A DNA stretch of 53,023 nucleotides from Rhodocyclaceae bacterium (GCA_023230455.1 JALNXH010000024.1:1-53023); one strand, 5' to 3'. Counted from the stretch's first letter, positions 8,647-17,611 are shown. The notes: a model not told the origin generated them from the sequence alone. Numbers and translations are program-made.

Positions 8647-9116
8647 CTAGGGTTTCAACGATGGGTAACCGAGTCGAGCAGTCGCACGGCGCAGCTTCTG
8701 GATTGCAGCACGTCGGCCGAAGCCGTCGGCTTTGATTCGAGCTGAGTAAGTCTGTTAACAATCCGTTACCCGACGCTCGGTAAGAAAGGCAAACCTAACG
8801 GCAGCGTTCTTATTCCATTAACGGCAACCCAAAGCTGCCGCAAGTTGATATCTGCAGGTAGCGTCAAAACCGAAGACGAATATGACATAACAATCACTTG
8901 GAAAAGTGAATTACTACGCTGCCTGGATCGTGCTCGGACACAACTATCCACCACCGGATCTGACGTGACCTGATCGTTCTTGTCGGGTTCGGCCAGGGCA
9001 GGACGGCAATCGGACCGGAATTTGCCTCCTTAGCCAATTTCCGCAAGAACCAAAAACCAAGCCTGCTTAGGCTGCATCATGAGAATTCATACCACCTGAA
9101 ACGAGGAGAATGCGTC
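8647..9116. other. Gene-poor stretch upstream of the second kinase
   Basis: I found no convincing gene between the remnant above and the kinase start at 9117. Base composition is visibly lower in GC than in the flanking genes. It holds the probable promoter of the kinase, GAGGAGA about 8 bases before its ATG, and a GCCTGCTTAGGC element near 9061-9072 that shares CTTAGG with the dyad at 5544-5563. Confidence 0.5.
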
Positions 9117-10262
9117 ATGTCGTCAGACACCGCAAGTCCGGGTTTTCCCGGTGAGGGCCGTGTTATCTCTTGTGCATCGGACGGTTCCGGTCCCGGCGCG
9201 CCACGCCTGCTCGAATCGCTGGGCGAAATTGATAGCCCATGGCTGGAGCAGGTGTTGCGCGCAGCCGGCCATCATTTGTCGCTCACCGGATTTTCCATCG
9301 AGCCAATTGGCGCCGGCAACGTAAGCGATACAGCGCGGATCGTGCTGGAGCATCAGGGAATGGGCCCCCGTTCGGTCGTCGCCAAATTCCGCCCTTCGCT
9401 GGATGAGCTACACGCGCACGGTGTCGGCAGTTGCGCCTACACGATCGAAGCGGGTGCCTACCGGCTGCTTGCCGGGCGGGCTGACGGCTGCCGCATTCCG
9501 GAACTGTTGTGGCTTGCGGGCTCGGACCAGAACATCAACCTGGTCATGGAAGATCTGAGCCGCACCACTCGGGCGGGTAACCAGATCGCGGGTTGCGGCG
9601 TCGCCGATGCCGAGGCTGTGGTCACCCAGTTCGCGCGCCTGCATCGCGGCTTCTGGCCTATGGCCGAAGCGGATGCGCCGGGCTGGGCGATTCGCATGCC
9701 ACAGGCTGGCGACTACTGGGTGCCAGTCGTTGAGCGCGCCGTACCGATTATTGCCAAGCGATATGCCGAAGACCTGCCCGCGGAATATATCGCACTGGTA
9801 GCCGAGGCGGCCACTGTCTCCCGCGCGTGGCACGATATGCGTCACGCAGCGGTAACCATCACCCACGGCGATCCGCGTGTCGACAATGTCCTGTTCGAGG
9901 AAACCGCTTTGGGGATCGGCGCGATCCTTATCGACTGGCAGGTGACCGGGCTGCGCAACCCGATGCACGATGTCGGCTACTTTCTTTCGGGCAGCGTCTC
10001 GGTCGAAAATCGTCGCGCGCAGGAACGCGCGCTGATTGATCGCTATGCCGAAGAGTTCGGCACCGGGCGCGGCTATGCGCGCAACCAAATCGTAGACGAT
10101 TATCGCGTCCAGCTTGTCAGCGGTCTCATGACATCGGCGGCGGCGGTCGCGCTGCTCCCCGATGTGCCCGCCGTGAACCAGCTGCTGATAACGCTGCTGG
10201 AGCGCAACTGCGCGGCAGTTGCCGACTGGCAGTCGATTGATGCCATCCGCCGGCACACCTGA
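9117..10262 (+). CDS. Kinase of the ecdysteroid-kinase-like / DUF1679 branch
   Basis: This 381-residue protein has an APH-like fold. The catalytic loop is THGDPRVDNVLF with D252 and N257, and the metal-binding Asp is D273 in LIDWQVTG. The N-lobe contains IGAGNVSDTARIV (glycine loop region) and RSVVAKFRP (candidate ATP-binding lysine strand), and LVMEDLS marks the hinge. The HGDPRVDN and IDWQ forms resemble the ecdysteroid-kinase-like and CHK groups rather than the ACAD-type kinase at 4211-5428, so these are two distinct kinases and not duplicates. It has GAGGAGA before the ATG. It lies downstream of the LuxR-type regulator but 728 bases away, so it probably has its own promoter. Members of this branch phosphorylate hydroxyls on steroids or other small molecules; its substrate here is not known. 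Confidence 0.82.
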   Translation: MSSDTASPGFPGEGRVISCASDGSGPGAPRLLESLGEIDSPWLEQVLRAAGHHLSLTGFSIEPIGAGNVSDTARIVLEHQGMGPRSVVAKFRPSLDELHAHGVGSCAYTIEAGAYRLLAGRADGCRIPELLWLAGSDQNINLVMEDLSRTTRAGNQIAGCGVADAEAVVTQFARLHRGFWPMAEADAPGWAIRMPQAGDYWVPVVERAVPIIAKRYAEDLPAEYIALVAEAATVSRAWHDMRHAAVTITHGDPRVDNVLFEETALGIGAILIDWQVTGLRNPMHDVGYFLSGSVSVENRRAQERALIDRYAEEFGTGRGYARNQIVDDYRVQLVSGLMTSAAAVALLPDVPAVNQLLITLLERNCAAVADWQSIDAIRRHT

Positions 10263-10571
10263 CGAATTCGCAACGCTCGCAAAGGAGAGCGTTCAGGTCA
10301 GGACTGCTCAAGTATTCGTCACCGCTATGTCCGGTCATGGCCGGAAGCTGTCTCGTCAGCAAACTGCCATGACCGTTCTCTTGGCCAATTAGTGCGATAT
10401 CGAGCAATCGGTACCAAGGGCAGCTTATTTGTAAGAACTAGTCGTCTGCTGCTTCTGCTTTCAAGAAAATTCAAATTCAGGAATTGGCCGAGACGAGACA
10501 GCGTAGCCGTTTGCACACCACGCCCGCTGTTACAGTGCGCCGCAGGCGAAAACCGCGAATGCGGAATTTCT
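10263..10571. other. Intergenic stretch with two inverted repeats
   Basis: No gene is supported here. AACGCTC/GAGCGTT forms a hairpin at 10272-10293 just after the kinase stop; it could slow transcription but has no T-run. A perfect 10-base inverted repeat, CGGTCATGGC at 10332-10341 and GCCATGACCG at 10366-10375, follows with a 24-base spacer; its role is unknown. The region is AT-richer than its surroundings. Confidence 0.5.
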
Positions 10572-10600
10572 AAAAAACGAGGCGCCCGCGGCGCCTCGTT
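10572..10600 (-). terminator. Intrinsic terminator of prlC
   Basis: Read leftward, a perfect 11-base stem (AACGAGGCGCC paired with GGCGCCTCGTT) with a 3-base loop is followed by a run of T. It sits 23 bases past the prlC stop codon. Confidence 0.85.
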
Positions 10601-10623
10601 GAGTGCATCTTAATGCGCAATCA

Positions 10624-12669
10624 CTACGCCGCCACCATGCCGTTGTGGCGCAGCAGGGCGTCGGGGCTGGGCGCACGGCCGCGGAAGGCGGTGAACGATT
10701 CGATGGCGGGGCGCGAGCCGCCGACGGCGAGAATCTCGTCGAGGAAGCGCTTGCCGATGGCCGCGTCGAGCGTGGAGCCCTTGCTCCTCGCCACTTCCTC
10801 GAAGGCTTCGTAGGCGTCAGCCGAGAGCACCTCGGCCCACTTGTAGCTGTAGTAGCCCGCCGCATAGCCGCCGGCGAAGATGTGCGAGAAGCTGTGCGGG
10901 AAGCGGTTCCACTCGGGGGGGACGACGACGGCGACTTCGCGCCGCACCTCGTCGAGGATCTGCATGAAGCTGCGCCCGGCGCCGGGCTGGAAATCGCTGT
11001 GCAGACGCAGATCGAAGAGGGCGAACTCGACCTGCCGCAGCGTCTGCATGCCGCTCTGGAAGTTCTTCGCCGCGATCATCTTGTCGTAGAGGTCGCGCGG
11101 CAGCGGCGCACCCGTTTCGGCATGGGCGGTCATGCCTTGCAGTACGTCCCATTCCCAGCAGAAGTTTTCCATGAACTGGCTGGGCAGTTCCACCGCATCC
11201 CATTCCACGCCGTGAATGCCGGACACCGAATATTCCTCCACCCGCGTCAGCAGGTGGTGCAGGCCGTGGCCGGTTTCGTGGAACAGGGTGATGACATCGT
11301 CGTGACTGAAGGTGGCCGCCTTGCCGCCGACCGGGGCCGGGAAGTTGCAGTTGAGGTAAGCCACCGGCGTCTGAATGCCCGCCCCGGTCTGGCGACGGGT
11401 GATGGCGTCGTCCATCCAGGCGCCACCGCGCTTGGTTTCGCGGGCATAGAGGTCGAGATAGAACTGGCCGATGAGCCGGCCGTCGCGGTTGATGCGAAAG
11501 AAACGCACATCCTCGTGCCAGGTCGGCGCGTGGTCGGCCTCCAGCTTGACGTCGAATACCGATTCGATGACGCGGAACAGGCCGGCGACGACTTTGTGTT
11601 CGGGGAAATACTGCTTCACTTCCTCGTCGGAAAAGGCGTAGCGCGCCTCGCGCAGTTTTTCCGCGGCGTAGCCCATATCCCAGGATTCGAGCGTTTCCAG
11701 GCCGAGATGGTCGCGGGCGAAGGCGCGCAGTTCGGCCACGTCGCGTTCGCCGAAGGGGCGCGCCTTGGCCGCCAGGTCGTGGAGGAACGTTGCCACCTGG
11801 GCGGGTGTGTCGGCCATCTTGGGGGCCAGCGAAACCTCGGCATAGTTGGCATAGCCGAGCAGTTGCGCCTCTTCGGCGCGCAGGGCGAGGATTTTTTCGA
11901 TCAGCGGCGTGTTGTCCCACTCCGCCTTGCCCATCTCGGAGGCGCGGGTTGCGGAAGCGCGGTAGATGCGCGCGCGCAGCGCGCGGTCGTCGGCGTATTG
12001 CAGCACGGGAATGTAGGAGGGCGCGTGCAGGGTGAACTTCCATCCCGGCTTGCCCTCTTTCTCGGCAGCGGCGCGGGCGGCACCGATGACGTCGGCGGGC
12101 AGGCCGGACAGGCCGGCTTGGTCGCTGACCCACTCGGCATGGGCGTTGGTGGCGTCGAGCAGGTTTTCGGAAAACTTTGCGGCGAGGGCGGAGAGTTCCT
12201 CCTGGATTTCCTTGAAGCGCGGTTTTACCGCATCGGGAAGTTCTGCACCGGAGAGACGGAAGTCGCGCAGGTCGTTGTCGACGATACGTTTGCGCGCCGG
12301 TGACAGCGTGGCGTATTCGGGGCTTGCGGCGAGTGCCTTGATCTTGGCGAACAGCGCCAGATTCTGTCCCAGGTCGGCGTAGAAGCCGGACACCTCGGGC
12401 AGCAGGGCGTTGTAGGCCTCGCGCCATGGCGGCACGTCGTTGACCGAATGCAGATGGCCGACGATGCCCCACGCGCGCGACAGGCGCTCGCCGGCATCGG
12501 TCAGCGGCACCATCAATGCGTCCCAGCTAGGCGGCGTCGCCGCCTGCGTCAGGCGTGCTATCAGTGCGCGGTTCTCGTCGATCAACTGGCGAATAGCGGG
12601 AGCGACATGCTCGGGCTGTATGGCGTCGAAGCGCGGTAGCCCGGTAAGGTCGAGCAGGGGATTGGTCAT
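10624..12669 (-). CDS. prlC: Oligopeptidase A
   Basis: This 681-residue cytoplasmic zinc peptidase of family M3 matches the usual length of about 680. The zinc-binding HExxH is in LFHETGHGLHHLL near residue 465, and the downstream Glu-containing helix (SGIHGVEWDAVELPSQFMEN) is intact. Oligopeptidase A degrades short peptides, including cleaved signal peptides, after proteolysis of larger substrates. The start MTNPLLDLTGLPRF is typical of the family. The gene lies 41 bases downstream of purC in the same direction and ends at a clear terminator, so it may be read from the purC promoter or its own. Nothing unusual is seen. Confidence 0.95.
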   Translation of the reverse strand: MTNPLLDLTGLPRFDAIQPEHVAPAIRQLIDENRALIARLTQAATPPSWDALMVPLTDAGERLSRAWGIVGHLHSVNDVPPWREAYNALLPEVSGFYADLGQNLALFAKIKALAASPEYATLSPARKRIVDNDLRDFRLSGAELPDAVKPRFKEIQEELSALAAKFSENLLDATNAHAEWVSDQAGLSGLPADVIGAARAAAEKEGKPGWKFTLHAPSYIPVLQYADDRALRARIYRASATRASEMGKAEWDNTPLIEKILALRAEEAQLLGYANYAEVSLAPKMADTPAQVATFLHDLAAKARPFGERDVAELRAFARDHLGLETLESWDMGYAAEKLREARYAFSDEEVKQYFPEHKVVAGLFRVIESVFDVKLEADHAPTWHEDVRFFRINRDGRLIGQFYLDLYARETKRGGAWMDDAITRRQTGAGIQTPVAYLNCNFPAPVGGKAATFSHDDVITLFHETGHGLHHLLTRVEEYSVSGIHGVEWDAVELPSQFMENFCWEWDVLQGMTAHAETGAPLPRDLYDKMIAAKNFQSGMQTLRQVEFALFDLRLHSDFQPGAGRSFMQILDEVRREVAVVVPPEWNRFPHSFSHIFAGGYAAGYYSYKWAEVLSADAYEAFEEVARSKGSTLDAAIGKRFLDEILAVGGSRPAIESFTAFRGRAPSPDALLRHNGMVAA

Positions 12670-12710
12670 CGTCGTTCTCTCGGGGAAATGCCGGCGTTGC
12701 CGGCCTGTGT

Positions 12711-13601
12711 TCAGCCGGCGATGCCGGTCAGCCGCAGCAGGGCTTCGCGGTACTTGGCCGCGGTTTTTTCAATGATGTCCGCCGGTAGCGACGGCCCCGG
12801 GGCCTGTTTGTTCCAGTCCAGCGTCTCCAGATAGTCGCGGACGAACTGTTTGTCGAAGCTGTGCGGGCTGACACCCACCTGGTAGGAATCGGCGGGCCAG
12901 AAGCGCGACGAATCCGGCGTTAGCACTTCGTCGATCAGGTAGAGGCGGCCTGTGTCGTCGAGACCGAACTCGAATTTGGTGTCGGCGATGACGATGCCCT
13001 TGATCCGCGCGTGGGCCGCTGCTTCGCGATACAGCCGCAGCGAGACCTCGCGCACCTTGGCGGCCAGTTCGGCGCCGACCAGATTTTCCACCGTGGCGAA
13101 GTCGATGTTTTCGTCGTGGGCGCCGACCTCGGCTTTGGTCGCCGGGGTGAAAATCGGTTCGGGCAGCTTCTGCGCCAGTTGCAGGCCGGCGGGCAGCGGG
13201 ATGCCGCATACCGTGCCGGTGGTCTGATAGTCCTTCCAGCCGGAGCCGATCAGATAGCCGCGCACCACGGCTTCGATGGGCAGCGGCTTGAGCCGTTTGA
13301 CCACCATCGAACGGCCGCGTACCTGATCGCGTTCGTGCTCCGCCACCACCGATTCCGGGTCGATCCCGGTCAACTGGTTGGGTACCACATGCGACAGCTT
13401 GCCGAACCAGAACTCGGCGACGGCGGTGAGTACCCGGCCTTTCTCGGGGATCGGGTCGGGCAGGATTACGTCGAAGGCCGACAGGCGATCAGTGGTGATC
13501 ACCAGTAGTTTGTCGTCGCCGACAGCGTAGATGTCGCGGACCTTGCCCTTGCCGATCAGGGGCAGGCTCTTGATGCTGGATTCGAACAGGGGAGCGCTCA
13601 C
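12711..13601 (-). CDS. purC: SAICAR synthase (phosphoribosylaminoimidazole-succinocarboxamide synthase)
   Basis: This 296-residue enzyme joins CAIR and aspartate using ATP, a step in de novo purine synthesis. Family motifs include GKGKVRDIYAVGDDKLLVIT with TDRLSAFD near the N-terminus, VVRGYLIGSGWKDY in the middle, and IADTKFEFGLD and LTPDSSRFWP towards the end. The length fits the roughly 290-300-residue type common in betaproteobacteria rather than the 237-residue E. coli form. It is not next to other purine genes but lies between fba and prlC, with a terminator between fba and purC. Confidence 0.95.
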   Translation of the reverse strand: MSAPLFESSIKSLPLIGKGKVRDIYAVGDDKLLVITTDRLSAFDVILPDPIPEKGRVLTAVAEFWFGKLSHVVPNQLTGIDPESVVAEHERDQVRGRSMVVKRLKPLPIEAVVRGYLIGSGWKDYQTTGTVCGIPLPAGLQLAQKLPEPIFTPATKAEVGAHDENIDFATVENLVGAELAAKVREVSLRLYREAAAHARIKGIVIADTKFEFGLDDTGRLYLIDEVLTPDSSRFWPADSYQVGVSPHSFDKQFVRDYLETLDWNKQAPGPSLPADIIEKTAAKYREALLRLTGIAG

Positions 13602-13746
13602 GGGATATCTCGCTGGGATGGGGCGGAAGAGGGGGCGAATTATAGCCCTCCGGGGGAGGGGGCCTTGCCCGGGAAACGTTCGGTAGCGCGTGCGGCGGCG
13701 CTGCCGACTGCCTGCGCCACCGGCCGATGCCGAGCGGGAATACCCG

Positions 13747-13771
13747 AAAAAAAGGGCCGCAGTCGCGGCCC
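13747..13771 (-). terminator. Intrinsic terminator of fba
   Basis: Read leftward, GGGCCGC-GACT-GCGGCCC is followed by seven T. It begins 10 bases past the fba stop and should end the glycolytic transcript before purC. Confidence 0.85.
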
Positions 13772-13780
13772 CGGCGGGGC

Positions 13781-14845
13781 TTACTTGACGATCTGGTTCA
13801 GTTCGCCCTTGGCGTAGCGATCGGCCATTTTCTCTAGCGGCAACACCTTGATCTTGCTGGCCTGTCCGGCACAGCCGAAGGCCTGGTAGCGGGCCAGGCA
13901 GATCTTCTTCGCGGCCTCGCGGGCGGGCTTGAGGTAGTCGCGCGGATCGAACTTGCCTGGGTTCTCGGCGAAGTAGCGGCGAATCGCGCCGGTCATGGCG
14001 AGGCGGATGTCGGTGTCGATGTTGACCTTGCGCACGCCGTGCTTGATGCCCTTGACGATTTCCTCGACCGGGACGCCGTAGGTTTCCTTCATGTCGCCGC
14101 CGAATTCGCGGATCTCGGCGAGCAGCTCCTGCGGCACCGAGGAGGAGCCGTGCATCACCAAGTGGGTGTTGGGGATGCGGGCATGAATCTCGGCAATGCG
14201 GTCGATAGCGAGAATGTCGCCGGTGGGCTTCTTGGTGAACTTGTAGGCGCCGTGGCTGGTGCCGATGGCGATGGCCAGCGCGTCGCAGTTGGTCTGCTTG
14301 ACGAAGTCGGCGGCTTGATTGGCGTCGGTCAGCAGTTGTTCGCGGGTCATCGTGCCCTCGGCGCCGTGGCCGTCTTCCTTGTCGCCCTTCATGGTTTCAA
14401 GCGAGCCCAGCACGCCCAGCTCGGCTTCGACGGAAACACCGATGGAGTGTGAAAATTCGACCACCTTCTTGGAGACGTCGACGTTGTACTCGTAGGAGGC
14501 GACGGTCTTTCCATCGGCCTGTAGCGAGCCGTCCATCATCACCGAGGAAAAGCCGGACTTGATCGCCGACATGCAGACGGCGGGCGATTGGCCGTGGTCC
14601 TGGTGCATGACGATGGGGATGTGCGGGTAGGCTTCGAGCGCGGCCAGGATCTGATGGCGGAGGAAGGCCTCGCCGGCGTATTTGCGGGCGCCGGCGCTGG
14701 CCTGCATGATGACCGGGGCATCGAGTTCGTTGGCCGCCTCCATGATCGCCCACACCTGTTCCATGTTGTTCACATTGAAGGCGGGCAGTCCATAGCTGTT
14801 CTCGGCGGCGTGGTCCAGCAGCTGGCGCATGGATACGATGGGCAT
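13781..14845 (-). CDS. fba: Fructose-1,6-bisphosphate aldolase, class II
   Basis: This 354-residue zinc enzyme reversibly splits fructose-1,6-bisphosphate into dihydroxyacetone phosphate and glyceraldehyde-3-phosphate. The zinc/catalytic motif HQDHGQS, the VEAELG motif and LVMHGSSSVP are all present, and the C-terminal part fits the class IIB/CbbA-like group found in betaproteobacteria. The N-terminus MPIVSMRQLLDHAAEN is typical. It is the last gene of the tkt-gap-pgk-pyk-fba block, 26 bases after pyk, and ends at an intrinsic terminator. Confidence 0.96.
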   Translation of the reverse strand: MPIVSMRQLLDHAAENSYGLPAFNVNNMEQVWAIMEAANELDAPVIMQASAGARKYAGEAFLRHQILAALEAYPHIPIVMHQDHGQSPAVCMSAIKSGFSSVMMDGSLQADGKTVASYEYNVDVSKKVVEFSHSIGVSVEAELGVLGSLETMKGDKEDGHGAEGTMTREQLLTDANQAADFVKQTNCDALAIAIGTSHGAYKFTKKPTGDILAIDRIAEIHARIPNTHLVMHGSSSVPQELLAEIREFGGDMKETYGVPVEEIVKGIKHGVRKVNIDTDIRLAMTGAIRRYFAENPGKFDPRDYLKPAREAAKKICLARYQAFGCAGQASKIKVLPLEKMADRYAKGELNQIVK

Positions 14846-14871
14846 GGCAATCTCCTTGAATTGAAGCAGTG

Positions 14872-16320
14872 TCAGTTGTTTGGCTTATGGATCGGACGAT
14901 TCTCGCCGACGCGAACGATCTTCATCGTGTTGGTGCCGCCGGCCGCACCGATCGGTTCGCCGATGGTCAGCACGATCAAGTCGCCGGGCTCGACCGCACC
15001 GGCGGCGATCAGCGTTTCCTCGGCCTGCCAGAGCATGCGGTCGCGGTCGGTTTCGACATAGGTGGTGAGCAGCGGCACCACGTCGCGGAAGATGCTGACC
15101 CGATAGCGGGTGCGGATACGCGGGGTGAGCGCATAGATCGGCACGCCGCTGTTGAGGCGGCTCATCCACAATGCGGTGGAACCCGATTCGGTCAGTGCGG
15201 CAATGGCCTTCACCTTGAGGTGGAAGGCGGTGAACAGCGCCGCCATCGCAATCGATTGGTCGATGCGGGTGAACACGCGGTTGAGGAAGTGGGTATCGAG
15301 GCTCACTTCCTGCGACTTTTCGGCTTCGACGCAGATGCGCGCCATAGCTTCGACGGTTTCCACCGGGTACTCGCCCGAGGCGGTTTCCGCCGAGAGCATC
15401 ACCGCGTCGGTGCCGTCGAGCACCGCATTGGCTACATCGGAGACTTCGGCGCGGGTCGGCACCGGGCTGTGGATCATCGACTCCATCATTTGCGTGGCGG
15501 TGATGGCGAAGCGGTTGTGTTCGCGAGCCACGCGGATGATGCGCTTTTGCAGCGCCGGTACTGCCGCATCGCCGACTTCGACGGCCAGATCGCCGCGGGC
15601 GACCATCACTCCATCGGTGGCGTGGAGGATATCCTCCAGGTTCATTACCGCTTCGACGCGCTCGATCTTGGCCACCACCAGCGCATCGGAGCCGGCATTG
15701 ACCAACAATTCCTTGGCCTGGCGCATATCGCTGCCGGACTTAGGGAAGGATACGGCGACATAGTCCACGTTGAGCGCCGCGGCGGTACGGATGTCTTCCA
15801 TGTCCTTGGGCGTCAGCGCCGGCGCCGAGAGGCCGCCGCCCTGCTTGTTGATGCCCTTGTTGTTGGACAGCTCGCCGTCGTGGCGGTTGCGGCAATGGAT
15901 TTCGCCGCCCGCGATGCGCTCGATGTCGAACACTACGCGGCCGTCGTCGAGCAGCAGCACATCGCCGGGGCCGACGTCGTCGATCAGCTCCGGATAGTCG
16001 AGGCCGACGCGCCCGCCATCGCCCTGCTTGCAGGCGACATCGAGGATGAAGGCTTGTCCGGCCTTGAGCGCCACTTTTTCCGTCGCAAATTTGCCGATGC
16101 GGATCTTCGGCCCTTGCAAATCGGCCATCACGGCGACGGTGCGGCCGACTTTGTGCGCCACCTCGCGCAAGGTTTCGACCCGCAGCCGGTGGTCGGCGGC
16201 GGTGCCGTGGGAGAAGTTCAGCCGCACCACATCGACGCCGGCTTTGACCAGTGCCTCCAGGGTGTGGGCATCGCTGGAGGCGGGCCCGAGGGTGGCGACG
16301 ATCTTGGTTGCGCGTTCCAT
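14872..16320 (-). CDS. pyk: Pyruvate kinase
   Basis: This 482-residue enzyme transfers phosphate from phosphoenolpyruvate to ADP. The N-terminal KIVATLGPASSD, the FSHG phosphate loop, the active-site strand VAKIERVEAV, the MVARGDLAVE stretch and ITATQMMESMI are all intact. The allosteric C-terminal domain is full length. It lies 29 bases after pgk in the same direction and is probably co-transcribed with the upstream glycolytic genes. Confidence 0.96.
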   Translation of the reverse strand: MERATKIVATLGPASSDAHTLEALVKAGVDVVRLNFSHGTAADHRLRVETLREVAHKVGRTVAVMADLQGPKIRIGKFATEKVALKAGQAFILDVACKQGDGGRVGLDYPELIDDVGPGDVLLLDDGRVVFDIERIAGGEIHCRNRHDGELSNNKGINKQGGGLSAPALTPKDMEDIRTAAALNVDYVAVSFPKSGSDMRQAKELLVNAGSDALVVAKIERVEAVMNLEDILHATDGVMVARGDLAVEVGDAAVPALQKRIIRVAREHNRFAITATQMMESMIHSPVPTRAEVSDVANAVLDGTDAVMLSAETASGEYPVETVEAMARICVEAEKSQEVSLDTHFLNRVFTRIDQSIAMAALFTAFHLKVKAIAALTESGSTALWMSRLNSGVPIYALTPRIRTRYRVSIFRDVVPLLTTYVETDRDRMLWQAEETLIAAGAVEPGDLIVLTIGEPIGAAGGTNTMKIVRVGENRPIHKPNN

Positions 16321-16349
16321 GGCTATACCGGTGAACGTTGGGAGGCGGG

Positions 16350-17534
16350 TCAGGAGGCGGCCCGTTGCTCCAGGATTTCAACGGCGGGCAGCGTTTTTCC
16401 TTCGAGGAATTCGAGGAAGGCGCCGCCGCCGGTGGAAATGTAACCAACCTGTTTTTCGATGTGGTACTTGGCGATGGCGGCCAGCGTGTCGCCGCCGCCG
16501 GCAATCGAAAACGCCGGCGAATGGGCGATGGCCGCCGCCAGCATTTTGGTGCCGCCGCCGAACTGGTCGATCTCGAACACGCCCATCGGGCCGTTCCAGA
16601 CGACGGTGCCGGCATGGGCGATGATGCCGGCCAGTTTTGCGGCCGTCTTCGGGCCGATGTCGAGAATCATGTCGTCGGGCGCGACGTCGTTGGCATCGAC
16701 GCGATTGGCGCGGGCGAGGGGAGACAGTTCGTTGGCCACCACCACGTCTTCGGGAATCGGTACCGAGGCTCCACGCTTGTCCATCATGTCCATGATGTTG
16801 CGCGCTTCCTCGACCAGGTCGAGTTCGGCAAGCGAATTGCCGATCGGCAGGTCGTTGGCCACCATGAAGGTGTTGGCGATGCCGCCGCCGACGATGAGTT
16901 GGTCGACCTTGTCTGCCAGCGACTTGAGGATGGTCAGCTTGGTTGAGACCTTGCTGCCGGCGACGATGGCTACCAGCGGTCGCTTCGGGTTATGCAGGGC
17001 GCGACCGAGTGCGTCGAGTTCGGCGGCCAGCAGCGGGCCGGCGCAGGCCACCGGCGCATATTTGGCGATGCCGTGGGTGGTCGCTTCGGCGCGATGGGCG
17101 GTGCCGAACGCATCGTTGCAGAAGATGTCGCAGAGGCTGGCCATTTTCCGCGCCAGCTCGTCGCTGTTCTTTTTCTCACCCTTGTTACCGCGGCAGTTCT
17201 CCAGCAGCACGATCTCTCCCGGATTCACTTCGAAGCCGCCGTCCACCCAGTTGTCGATCAGCGGTACCTTGCGTTCCAGCAGTTCGGCCAGACGGCGGGC
17301 GATCGGGGCCAGCGAATCCTCGGGCGTCAGTTCGCCTTCGGTGGGTCGGCCGAGATGCGAGGTGACCATAACCGCAGCGCCGGCGTCGAGCGCCAGCTTG
17401 ATCGCCGGGATCGAGGCGCGGATGCGGGTGTCTTCGGTGATGTTGCCCTTTTCGTCCTGGGGCACGTTGAGGTCGGCGCGGATGAAGACGCGCTTGCCTT
17501 TGAGGTCGAGGTCGGTGAGTCGGATGAATTTCAT
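16350..17534 (-). CDS. pgk: Phosphoglycerate kinase
   Basis: This 394-residue monomeric kinase interconverts 1,3-bisphosphoglycerate and 3-phosphoglycerate with ADP/ATP. The substrate-binding RADLNVP, SHLGRPTEG and NDAFGTAHR stretches and the nucleotide-binding WNGPMGVFE with GGGDTLA are all present. The N-terminus MKFIRLTDLDLKGKRVFI is typical of betaproteobacteria. Between gap and pgk lies a purine-rich inverted repeat (17563-17606) that could adjust the ratio of the two products. Confidence 0.96.
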   Translation of the reverse strand: MKFIRLTDLDLKGKRVFIRADLNVPQDEKGNITEDTRIRASIPAIKLALDAGAAVMVTSHLGRPTEGELTPEDSLAPIARRLAELLERKVPLIDNWVDGGFEVNPGEIVLLENCRGNKGEKKNSDELARKMASLCDIFCNDAFGTAHRAEATTHGIAKYAPVACAGPLLAAELDALGRALHNPKRPLVAIVAGSKVSTKLTILKSLADKVDQLIVGGGIANTFMVANDLPIGNSLAELDLVEEARNIMDMMDKRGASVPIPEDVVVANELSPLARANRVDANDVAPDDMILDIGPKTAAKLAGIIAHAGTVVWNGPMGVFEIDQFGGGTKMLAAAIAHSPAFSIAGGGDTLAAIAKYHIEKQVGYISTGGGAFLEFLEGKTLPAVEILEQRAAS

Positions 17535-17562
17535 GGCGGTAGCCTGGGAAGAGAGAAGAGCG

Positions 17563-17606
17563 AAGGGGGAAGGGTGGCGAACCGTGGAGGGTTACCCTTC
17601 CCCCTT
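17563..17606. repeat. Purine-rich inverted repeat, copy A
   Basis: A perfect 13-base stem (AAGGGGGAAGGGT at 17563-17575, ACCCTTCCCCCTT at 17594-17606) has an 18-base loop. It lies in the short gap between gap and pgk. A related element is present between yajC and secD (copy B), sharing GGGAAGGGTGGC and ACCCTTC. Two copies within 10 kb, both inside operon gaps, suggest a dispersed repeat family. Confidence 0.7.
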
Positions 17607-17611
17607 TTCCG

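Noticed and set aside
8392..8745. Rightward 117-residue frame just after the LuxR-type regulator
   Set aside because: No ribosome binding site or recognisable motif; the opposite strand reads more like protein.
10392..10613. Rightward 73-residue frame before the prlC terminator
   Set aside because: It runs into the terminator hairpin, has no ribosome binding site, and its sequence is low in information.
17563..17606. Purine-rich hairpin as an intrinsic terminator between gap and pgk
   Set aside because: Read in the direction of transcription, no T-run follows the stem, and a related copy sits inside another operon, so a repeat is the better reading.
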